Under the pieces are notes generated by a model. That model worked only from the letters and a program-made list of their open reading frames with translations. It had not been told where the DNA came from and did not search any database. From Planctomycetota bacterium (GTDB lineage: Bacteria > Planctomycetota > Phycisphaerae > Sedimentisphaerales > SM23-30), in NCBI GenBank assembly GCA_029573975.1, contig JAKQBU010000017.1, positions 1 through 7,535 of the forward strand: 7,535 nucleotides of DNA, read 5' to 3'. Below, piece by piece: positions 1 to 5,130 of this stretch. Position 1 is the first letter of the stretch, and every line of letters begins with the position of its first letter. A program made the position numbers and the translations under genes.

Positions 1-435
1 TTCCTCACTCTCCAGCCGCAGCCGCCATTGCCCCTCCCCCTGGTTTTCCACCACCTGAACCAGGACCGGCTCCGTTCCCGCCGGACCGGCCCCACCATCA
101 GGAGAAATCAGTTCCAATCGCTCATCCTGCCGTAACCGCGCCGCGTTCTTCAGCATCACCTCCCAGCAGCCACCCCCAGCCTCCTGCAAAAACAGCCCTT
201 CAATCTTTCCCCCCGTCGTCCGCCGGGCAAAAAAACGCGCCGGGATCACCTTCGTGTCGTTAATCACCAGACAATCCCCACCCCCCACAAAACGGCCCAT
301 CTCACCAAAAGACCGGTCCTCCCTTGCCCCGTTCCCCCGCTGCAAAACCAGCAAACGTGACTGTACCCGCTCCGCCAGCCCCTGCTGGGCGATTAACTCC
401 TCCGGCAGCTCATAATCCAGTTCATTGAGTTCCAT
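1..435 (-). CDS. queA: S-adenosylmethionine:tRNA ribosyltransferase-isomerase QueA (N-terminal part, cut by window edge)
   Basis: The translated 145 residues begin MELNELDYELPEELIAQQ and continue with ESRLLVL-like SRLLVLQR, then VINDTKVIPARFFARR and TGGKIEGLFL. These are the characteristic N-terminal blocks of QueA (family usual length about 340-360 aa). QueA transfers and isomerises the ribosyl moiety of S-adenosylmethionine onto preQ1-modified tRNA, giving epoxyqueuosine, in the cytoplasm. The ATG at 433-435 is chosen because family members start with a similar short leader before DYELPEELIAQ. Only a weak AGGG precedes it, about 4 bases away. The frame is open to base 1, so the C-terminal half lies outside the window. 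The gene is divergent from the small ORF at 595. Family assignment is confident; nothing looks broken in the visible part. Confidence 0.93.
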   Translation of the reverse strand, partial: MELNELDYELPEELIAQQGLAERVQSRLLVLQRGNGAREDRSFGEMGRFVGGGDCLVINDTKVIPARFFARRTTGGKIEGLFLQEAGGGCWEVMLKNAARLRQDERLELISPDGGAGPAGTEPVLVQVVENQGEGQWRLRLESEE

Positions 436-594
436 ATCCCTACGTTATCAGACGTTCCCGCCAGAGCAAGAATTTTCTTCGTTCGTTTTTTCGCCAACAC
501 CCGCCTCCTGCAAAATTCCGCGAAAGTTCCCTCCGCAAACATCCGATGGACCCAAGGATTAGAAATAAAATCGAACCCCGAAAAGGAAAGACAA

Positions 595-798
595 ATGATA
601 ATGACTATCGACGCCGATCAAATCGTCAGCGAAATTGCAGGGATGGACCGACCTTCCTTAAAACAGGCGATTTTGCACTTCCGGGGCCGGTTTAAGCTTG
701 ATTTCACCAACGAATTTCTGGATCGCCAGTCCGTGGACCAGCTTCGCCATATCCTCCTGGCCGCTAAAATCCAGCATGGTAACCAGGCGTCCCACTAA
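595..798 (+). CDS. Small conserved-looking protein of unknown function (67 aa)
   Basis: I do not recognise this protein. It has a good ribosome-binding site (AAGGA at 583-587, 7 bases before the ATG at 595). A second ATG at 601 is possible but too far from that site. The product is soluble, with no membrane segment or signal peptide. It looks like two amphipathic helices around a short basic stretch (HFRGRFKLDF, about residues 28-37), and it ends in a helix, DQLRHILLAAKI (about 48-59). It is divergent from queA by about 160 bases and lies upstream of the structured RNA region at 925. A possible -10 element TAAAAT at 566-571 has no good -35. The reverse-strand 658-840 frame is a shadow. The good ribosome-binding site and unbiased composition support a real gene; no function can be assigned. 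Confidence 0.6.
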   Translation: MIMTIDADQIVSEIAGMDRPSLKQAILHFRGRFKLDFTNEFLDRQSVDQLRHILLAAKIQHGNQASH

Positions 799-889
799 CC
801 GGATTTCTCCGCCGGCCGCCCCTAAACCCGGTAAAACCATTTCCCCGACAAATTCTTGCCGCTATTTTCAAAAAAAACCGCACTCCTGT

Positions 890-918
890 TTGCCTCTCCC
901 CGTTTTATATTTTACACT
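890..918 (+). promoter_or_regulatory. Sigma70-like promoter for the structured RNA
   Basis: A -35 element TTGCCT (890-895) and a -10 element TACACT (913-918) are separated by an optimal 17 bases, predicting a start near 925. Both match four or five consensus positions. It points at the region of nested RNA helices that begins at about 933 and is not followed by any protein start with a ribosome-binding site, so it fits a non-coding transcript. Confidence 0.45.
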
Positions 919-1117
919 TCCTTTGCATAAGTAAATCAATGAACGAGGTTGATTTTAATGCTAAAGAGGCTTTCAGGGACATAAGTCCGGAAACACCCGT
1001 GTCTTTGGCCATGTGTGTATGGGTCTTTCCAGACGTCTGAACCGCTGATGTTTGGGCCTTGTCCCGGAGCTTAAAAGATTGATTCCTGCAACCTCGGATC
1101 ATGGGCTGCCACGCCCG

Positions 1118-1145
1118 GGCCCTCTACACCATGAGAGGGCCTTTT
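1118..1145 (+). terminator. Internal terminator-like hairpin inside the structured RNA
   Basis: GGCCCTCT (1118-1125) pairs perfectly with AGAGGGCC (1134-1141) across an 8-base loop and is followed by TTTT (1142-1145). The stem is strong, but the T run is short and followed by CG, so termination would be partial at best. Its base (1118-1120) is also claimed by the competing pairing 1115-1120/1180-1185. It may simply be a structural stem of the RNA. Confidence 0.3.
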
Positions 1146-1405
1146 CGAGAGCCACCACTCGCAACGAGTGTTTACGATAGCCCGGTCCCTCCCGGCCTGC
1201 CGCTTCCCGAAAGCGTCAGGACGGGAAATCGAGGCTCGAAGGACTTGAGGCATTGGCCGATGAGTTTTTTCCGGCTGGCAGGATCCGGCAGCCGAGCCTG
1301 AACCTTTCCGCGGGCTTCCCTGTCGGATCCGGCGATAATCAACGCGGTACCTGTCCGCAAAAACACAGGCCGCGCAGCGTTAAAAAGGGTATAGGACTTT
1401 CGACC

Positions 1406-1446
1406 GGGGCCTGCTGTGTTCGATGGAACCAGAGGCCCCCTTTTTT
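1406..1446 (+). terminator. Strong intrinsic terminator ending the structured RNA
   Basis: GGGGCCT (1406-1412) pairs with AGGCCCC (1433-1439). The stem continues as CTG/CAG (1414-1416 with 1430-1432) and GTTC/GAAC (1418-1421 with 1426-1429), with two single-base bulges and a GATG loop, for 14 base pairs in all. TTTTTT follows at 1441-1446. The T run lies only on the plus-strand side, so it terminates plus-strand transcription. It sits about 30 bases from the end of the convergent kinase gene, so it marks the junction of two convergent transcripts. Confidence 0.85.
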
Positions 1447-1477
1447 ATGCGCACTAACCCGCAAATCCTCACTGTCT

Positions 1478-2605
1478 TCAGGCCGTTCCGCCCGGTTCGC
1501 AAGCCAACTTGCGCCGGACCGGAAAATACAGGGTAAACGTGCTTCCCTGGTGCAATTCGCTGGCCGCTTCGATACTCGCCCCCAGCTCCCCCAGGATGCC
1601 ATGTACTACCGATAATCCCAGGCCCGCCGAAGGATGATCTCCCCCCGAGGCAATCCCGCGCGTGGTAAAAAAAGGTTCAAAAATGTGCGGCAAGTCCCGC
1701 GGGTGAATCCCGCAGCCGGTGTCCGAAAATTCCAGCATCACCTGTTCTCCCTTCGGTTCCAGCCGGACCCGCACCGTCCCGCCCCCGGGCATCGCATTCT
1801 CCGCATTGTCCAGCAGATTCCCCAGCACCTGCAAAATCCGCGAACCCGGCACCTCCACAATCGGCACCGGCATAATCTGAACCTCCAGCTTGATATGCTT
1901 CTCCGCCAGCGGCTTCTCCACCAGATGCGCAAAATTCAGCAGCACCTCCGTTAAATCCGACAGATCGAACTGCCGGTAATCCTTCTCCGCGAAGGTCAGC
2001 AGCGATTCGGTAATGTGGCTGACCCGGTTCGCCGCTTCCGCCGTCATTTTCAGCGCCTGCCGCAGCGTTTGCGGATTGTTGGACTGCAGCGCAAAATCCA
2101 CATACGTCGCCACCCCCCCGATAATATTATTGAAATGATGCGCCACCCCCGAGGCCAGCGTACCCAGCGACGCCATTTTCTCCGCATGCGCCAGTTGCCG
2201 CTGCAGCGTCTTCCGATTGGTAATATCCCGGACCCAGAACGACAGCCCCAGCAGCGTCCCCGCCTCGTCCAGGATCGGCGCCACCACCACCGCCAGCGTA
2301 ATCCGTTCCCCCTGCCCGTCGCGGTGCTCCACCTCCAGTTCGTTCGACTCCCGCTGCATCACCGCCCGCTCGATCAGGGCCTGCAGCTCCGGCCGCTGGC
2401 CTTCCGGTACAATCCACGTCACATGCCGGCCCAGCATCTGCGCCGAACCGGCCTGAAATATCTTCTCCGCCGCCAGATTCCAGCTCACGATCATCCCCTG
2501 GCAGTCCGTTCCGACGATCCCAAAACTGGAACAATTGAACAGATACTGATAATATTCCTTCTGAATATCCGCTATCGACCTGGACAGTTGCTTTTCGCTG
2601 CTCAA
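1478..2605 (-). CDS. PAS-domain sensor histidine kinase
   Basis: A 375-aa cytoplasmic-type sensor kinase with no membrane segment. Order: a single PAS domain (about 16-128, with GTDCQGMIVSWNLAAEKIF typical of PAS), a HisKA dimerisation domain with H-box ASGVAHHFNN (151-160; H156 is the expected phospho-acceptor), then HATPase with N-box NLLDNAENAM (263-272), G1 DTGCGI (295-300), F-box FEPFFTT (309-315) and G2 GLGLS (328-332). The residue after the acceptor histidine is His rather than the usual Glu/Asp. The start is a TTG whose bases overlap the TGA of the upstream lipoprotein gene by four (TTGA), with AGGAG some 11 bases before it; the next Met is inside the PAS domain. It is the last gene of the cbiM operon. 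No response regulator is in the window, so its output partner and signal are unknown. Confidence 0.92.
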   Translation of the reverse strand: MSSEKQLSRSIADIQKEYYQYLFNCSSFGIVGTDCQGMIVSWNLAAEKIFQAGSAQMLGRHVTWIVPEGQRPELQALIERAVMQRESNELEVEHRDGQGERITLAVVVAPILDEAGTLLGLSFWVRDITNRKTLQRQLAHAEKMASLGTLASGVAHHFNNIIGGVATYVDFALQSNNPQTLRQALKMTAEAANRVSHITESLLTFAEKDYRQFDLSDLTEVLLNFAHLVEKPLAEKHIKLEVQIMPVPIVEVPGSRILQVLGNLLDNAENAMPGGGTVRVRLEPKGEQVMLEFSDTGCGIHPRDLPHIFEPFFTTRGIASGGDHPSAGLGLSVVHGILGELGASIEAASELHQGSTFTLYFPVRRKLACEPGGTA

Positions 2606-3489
2606 TGCTGCTCTCTCTCCTCATTCGACATCCTCGCCTTCAGCTCGTCCGCGGTCTCCATCGAAGGCGCCAAAATCACCACAAACTGCGAATCCTGCGT
2701 GGTCTCCGCATGGCCCCGCAGAAAAAAATCCCCCGGATTCGATATCTCTTTCGCAGGCGACGCCGCCAGACAGAGAAAATGCCCGCGCGGCAGCACGACT
2801 CGCAATTCCATCCCCGCCAGCGGAATCCGCGCATTTTCCCGGATCAGCTTGAACTCCCCCACTTCATCCCTCACATACTTCTCCTGCCGGTCCGCACCCT
2901 GAAATACCGGGACAACTGTAACCTCCACCTGCTCCGAATACATCCGGTTCTCCCACGGCCGGCATTGCACCGCAAACAGGCAATCCCCCTCCGGCAGCGT
3001 GTACCCCTGCAGCGACCCGTCCCCCTGCGTCACAAACAGCGGCCGCTCCTGGCCGTTCCAGAACGTCGGATAGTCCGCCACATCGTTGATACTGTGAAAA
3101 TACGAACGCATTTGCGTCAGACACACTCCGCCCGCCTTCACTATCTCATCCCGCAGCAAGCCCCACTGCCCCACCGGCGCCGCCGCCGCCTCGATACCGT
3201 TCTCCCGCCAGAGCTTTACCTGCTCCGCGGAAAAATACCCCGCACTTCCTTCCTCCGCCTTCTCTTTCCCGCCGGGCCAGGACGCAAACGAACTTACATC
3301 CACGCCCGCCGGCAGCTTCACCGGGTAATACTCACAGCTTACGATCACCACGTCCTTCGCCGGCGGCTGAAAATCCGTTTGAAACGGATTTTCCTCCATC
3401 AGCTCGTCCAGCTTACTGTGCCGCTGGCACGAAACGCCCCCCGCCAGCAGCAGCAAACCGAATATGCCATACAAAAACCGGATAGCCAA
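2602..3489 (-). CDS. Probable lipoprotein of unknown function
   Basis: I do not recognise the family. The 295-aa product starts with two basic-flanked residues and a hydrophobic stretch (FLYGIFGLLLLAGGVSC), ending at Cys21. This fits a lipoprotein signal peptide, although G-V-S-C departs from the usual L-A-G-C lipobox. The rest is soluble and would lie outside the cytoplasmic membrane. The C-terminal half (from about 140) is beta-rich-looking, with repeated short hydrophobic strands such as VEVTVVPVF and MELRVVLPRGHFLCL. The start is a TTG directly after the cbiM stop codon, in the same frame. GGAG at 3498-3501, 8 bases upstream, supports it, and no earlier start is possible. It overlaps the kinase start by 4 bases. 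Its place between a metal permease and a sensor kinase suggests an extracytoplasmic accessory role; that is inference only. Confidence 0.75.
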   Translation of the reverse strand: MAIRFLYGIFGLLLLAGGVSCQRHSKLDELMEENPFQTDFQPPAKDVVIVSCEYYPVKLPAGVDVSSFASWPGGKEKAEEGSAGYFSAEQVKLWRENGIEAAAAPVGQWGLLRDEIVKAGGVCLTQMRSYFHSINDVADYPTFWNGQERPLFVTQGDGSLQGYTLPEGDCLFAVQCRPWENRMYSEQVEVTVVPVFQGADRQEKYVRDEVGEFKLIRENARIPLAGMELRVVLPRGHFLCLAASPAKEISNPGDFFLRGHAETTQDSQFVVILAPSMETADELKARMSNEEREQH

Positions 3490-4407
3490 TTACTTTTCTC
3501 CGCTTCGTACCCGCTGCACCTGCCATACCCGGCCTGCCGCCCACCCCAGCCCGAAGGTAATCAGCACCCCCGCCAGCCCCGCCAGCGCTGTTGACAAAAG
3601 CCCGTTCGGCACCGCCGCAATCCCGTAATCCGCCAGCGGGCTGACAAACAGTGGCGCTGACTCACGGTAAAACTGATACTGCTGCGCCACCCATTCCAGC
3701 CCATCCGGATAGCTGCTGGCAAAGGGGCTGATTACCAGCGCCATCACCGCCGCCCCCAACAGCGGCACTAACACCGCCTTCCGCTTCGCACCTTCCGTCA
3801 CCGGTCCGGCCAGCAACGCATAACCCAATACCGTTATCACCGCCTCCCCCAGCCCGATCCACGCATGGGTCCCCAGCATAGCCCCCGCCACCGTCGAAAA
3901 CCGGGCCGTGCCCGCCGCCGCCAGTTCCACACTGCACGCCAGCGCCGCCAGCATCACCGAACCCCACGCCGCCGCCGCCAGCACCGCCGCTTTCCTCACT
4001 CCAAACCCCGTCTCCGACCCCACCAGCCGCTCCCTCAGCCATCCCCACACTCCCGCCCCCAGTATCGCCATATTCAAAATATTCGCCCCCAAAACCGTAA
4101 TCCCGCCGTCCGCAAACACCACCGCCTGCACCGCCAAAACCAGCGCCATCGCCAGCACCCCGAACGGCACTCCCAGCAGCGCCGCCGCCAGCACCCCACC
4201 CAGCAGATGACCCGACGTGCCCCCCCCAATCGGGAAATTCAGCATCTGACCGGCGAAAATAAACGCCGTCACCGCCGCAAACCGCCCCGCACTCGGCCGC
4301 CGGTCACTCCGGGCCGCCAGCCACACCGACAATCCCAGCCCCGCCCCGCTCACCAGCGCCGTAACCGGACATACCGCACCCTGCAACATGCTTCCTGGAA
4401 TATGCAT
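3490..4407 (-). CDS. cbiM: Nickel/cobalt ECF transporter permease, CbiM-CbiN (NikMN-type) fusion
   Basis: The substrate-binding membrane component of an energy-coupling-factor metal importer. The N-terminal part matches CbiM/NikM: MHIPGSML at the start, FIFAGQMLNFPIGGGTSGHLLGG (51-71; block shown only in part: GGGTSGHLLGG), FADGG, LGANILNM and THAWIGLGEA (180-189). Residues Met1, His2 and His67 are in the positions that coordinate nickel in the known NikM structure. After about 230 follows PDGLE (234-238) and a final helix (about 267-291), the CbiN-like part fused to the C-terminus. The start at 4407 is chosen over ATG 4413 because TAAGGAG lies 6 bases before it, but touches 4413, and because the family needs a free MH terminus. 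Length is then 305 aa, usual for such fusions. CbiQ and CbiO are not in the window. Nickel versus cobalt cannot be decided from the sequence. Confidence 0.88.
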   Translation of the reverse strand: MHIPGSMLQGAVCPVTALVSGAGLGLSVWLAARSDRRPSAGRFAAVTAFIFAGQMLNFPIGGGTSGHLLGGVLAAALLGVPFGVLAMALVLAVQAVVFADGGITVLGANILNMAILGAGVWGWLRERLVGSETGFGVRKAAVLAAAAWGSVMLAALACSVELAAAGTARFSTVAGAMLGTHAWIGLGEAVITVLGYALLAGPVTEGAKRKAVLVPLLGAAVMALVISPFASSYPDGLEWVAQQYQFYRESAPLFVSPLADYGIAAVPNGLLSTALAGLAGVLITFGLGWAAGRVWQVQRVRSGEK

Positions 4408-4413
4408 CACCAT

Positions 4414-4420
4414 CTCCTTA
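4414..4420 (-). promoter_or_regulatory. Ribosome-binding site that decides the cbiM start
   Basis: Minus-strand TAAGGAG directly abuts the ATG at 4413, leaving no spacing, but stands 6 bases from the in-frame ATG at 4407. The optimal spacing selects the second ATG, giving the MHIP amino terminus required for metal binding in this family. Confidence 0.8.
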
Positions 4421-4487
4421 TATTTAAAATGCCGAAAATTAAGAACTTATACTCGCACTGCCGATACGTCATCTCTTCCTTCCCTAT

Positions 4488-4515
4488 AGCTTAAACCCAC
4501 CTCGCTCTTTGTCAA
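4488..4515 (-). promoter_or_regulatory. Possible promoter of the cbiM-lipoprotein-kinase operon
   Basis: Minus-strand TTGACA (4515 to 4510) is a perfect -35. With a 16-base spacer it is followed by TAAGCT (4493 to 4488), a poor -10 matching only three consensus positions. An adjacent TATAGG is too far downstream. A start near 4480 would leave a leader of about 70 bases. I saw no NikR-type half sites here. The -35 is convincing; the -10 is not. Confidence 0.35.
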
Positions 4516-4627
4516 GTTATTTGTGACGAACCCGCCAAAAGTCAATAGCGACATCCAAAACGACTTTCACTCCCCAATAACAAAACGCCAAAGAATTTTT
4601 GACCTTGATGCCCATTTTCAAAAAAAA

Positions 4628-4641
4628 CTAAAATATTTTAG
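4628..4641. repeat. Perfect 14-bp AT-rich palindrome in the divergent intergenic region
   Basis: CTAAAATATTTTAG reads the same on both strands. It sits 20 bases upstream of the gntR promoter -35 box (4661), in an A/T-rich stretch (about 4,560-4,660) between the two divergent operons. It could be a regulator site or an UP-element-like promoter enhancer. Palindromes of this size arise easily in AT-rich DNA, so function is uncertain. Confidence 0.45.
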
Positions 4642-4660
4642 CGGAAAATCGGCAGATTAT

Positions 4661-4688
4661 TTGACAGTGGGGAATTTTGTGGTATATT
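4661..4688 (+). promoter_or_regulatory. Sigma70-like promoter of the gntR-ABC operon
   Basis: TTGACA (4661-4666, perfect -35) and TATATT (4683-4688, five of six -10 matches) are separated by 16 bases, predicting a start at about 4694-4696. It is the best promoter in the window, followed at once by an operator-like palindrome and, 38 bases later, by the GntR start codon. Confidence 0.8.
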
Positions 4689-4707
4689 GTACTAGTAGTA
4701 ATAGTAC
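4689..4707 (+). promoter_or_regulatory. Operator-like inverted repeat at the gntR transcription start
   Basis: GTACTA (4689-4694) and TAGTAC (4702-4707) are perfect inverted half sites separated by 7 bases (GTAGTAA). The repeat begins one base after the -10 box and covers the predicted start. GT...AC half-site ends suit operators of GntR-family dimers. This position would let the GntR protein block its own promoter. Confidence 0.7.
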
Positions 4708-4725
4708 AAGTAAGAAGGTTATCAT

Positions 4726-5130
4726 ATGCAGATACAGATTGACCATGCCTCGGAACGGGCGGTGTATCAGCAGATCATCGATCAGGTCCGGCGGGATATC
4801 GCATTGGGGAGGCTCAGAACGGGGGAGAAGCTGCCGACGGTGCGGCAATTGGCGGGGCAACTGCTGATCAATCCCAATACCATTGCCAAGGCGTATCGGA
4901 CGCTGGAGCAGGAGAAAATTATCGTAACCCGTTCCGGTGCCGGGGCTTATATCGCCCCGCTTAGCAGCAACCTGAGCGGGGAAGTGCGGGAGAGGATCAT
5001 CCGCCAGCAGTTGGAGCGGCTGGCGGTGGAGGCGGTGCATATGCAGATTGGCCGGAAAACATTGACGGAGTGGTTTATGCAGACGATGGATACTTTTAAT
5101 CTGGGATCGGAGGGTTCGCATGAGCAATGA
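4726..5130 (+). CDS. GntR-family transcriptional regulator, YtrA-type
   Basis: A 134-aa repressor-type DNA-binding protein. The winged helix-turn-helix spans about 10-77, with GEKLPTVRQLAGQLLINPNT (33-52) and the recognition helix in NPNTIAKAYRTLEQEKII (49-66); the wing ends at GAGAYIA (71-77). The C-terminal tail (about 85-125) is only long enough for two helices, as in the YtrA subfamily, which typically controls ABC exporter genes and responds to drugs or envelope-acting compounds. The start ATG follows AAGG by 7 bases. The stop overlaps the start of the ABC ATPase gene by 11 bases, so the two are translationally coupled. A palindromic operator over its promoter suggests autorepression. 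The effector cannot be read from the sequence. Confidence 0.92.
   Translation: MQIQIDHASERAVYQQIIDQVRRDIALGRLRTGEKLPTVRQLAGQLLINPNTIAKAYRTLEQEKIIVTRSGAGAYIAPLSSNLSGEVRERIIRQQLERLAVEAVHMQIGRKTLTEWFMQTMDTFNLGSEGSHEQ

Larger units (their letters stand above)
925..1446 (+). ncRNA. Candidate large structured non-coding RNA, about 520 nt, family not recognised
   Basis: No frame here has a ribosome-binding site or coding character, but the plus strand folds extensively. 5' domain: CGAGGTTG 944-951 pairs with CAACCTCG 1089-1096; nested inside, TTTTAA-t-GCT 953-962 pairs with AGCTTAAAA 1068-1076; then GGGACA 976-981 with TGTCCC 1060-1065; then GGAAAcACCC 989-998 with GGGTcTTTCC 1021-1030; and CCAGAC 1029-1034 with GTTTGG 1050-1055. 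3' domain: CCGGGC 1115-1120 with GCCCGG 1180-1185, enclosing hairpins 1118-1141 and 1156-1170; a 14-bp hairpin 1190-1226 with only two mismatches; CGGCTG/CAGCCG 1272-1294; CCTGT/ACAGG 1350-1369; and the terminator at 1406-1446. Several pairs are G-U, valid only when read from the plus strand. RNase P, tmRNA and SRP RNA signatures are absent. Start is from the promoter, end from the terminator. Pairings were found by eye, not by energy calculation. Confidence 0.6.

Noticed and set aside
436..480. Minus-strand promoter for queA (TTGCTC with TAACGT)
   Set aside because: The -10 matches only three positions and would place the start on the ATG itself; not convincing.
983..1076. RNase P RNA, because AAGTCCGG and CCCGGAGCTTAAAAG resemble its P4 helix strands
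   Set aside because: In RNase P RNA the second P4 strand is near the 3' end, some 250-300 nt after the first, and is preceded by ACAGAA. Here they are about 80 nt apart, ACAGAA is missing, and the other conserved blocks are absent.
1281..1333. Direct repeat GGATCCGGC (1281-1289 and 1325-1333)
   Set aside because: Only two 9-base copies within a structured GC-rich RNA; too short to call a repeat element, CRISPR or attachment site.
1071..1602. Minus-strand frames inside the structured RNA (60, 64 and 87 aa)
   Set aside because: No ribosome-binding sites and no recognisable protein; frames arise easily in this GC-rich, base-paired stretch.
1253..1615. 120-aa plus-strand frame across the terminator
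   Set aside because: It starts without a ribosome-binding site, crosses the strong terminator and runs antisense into the end of the kinase gene.
2015..4494. Long plus-strand frames (295, 329 and 209 aa) opposite the kinase, lipoprotein and cbiM genes
   Set aside because: They are Arg/Pro/His-rich shadows of GC-rich coding on the other strand, with no family resemblance.
4414..4520. NikR-type nickel operator upstream of cbiM
   Set aside because: No GTATGA and TCATAC half sites with correct spacing were found.
4523..4867. 114-aa plus-strand frame ahead of and into gntR
   Set aside because: It crosses the promoter and operator and enters gntR in the wrong frame.
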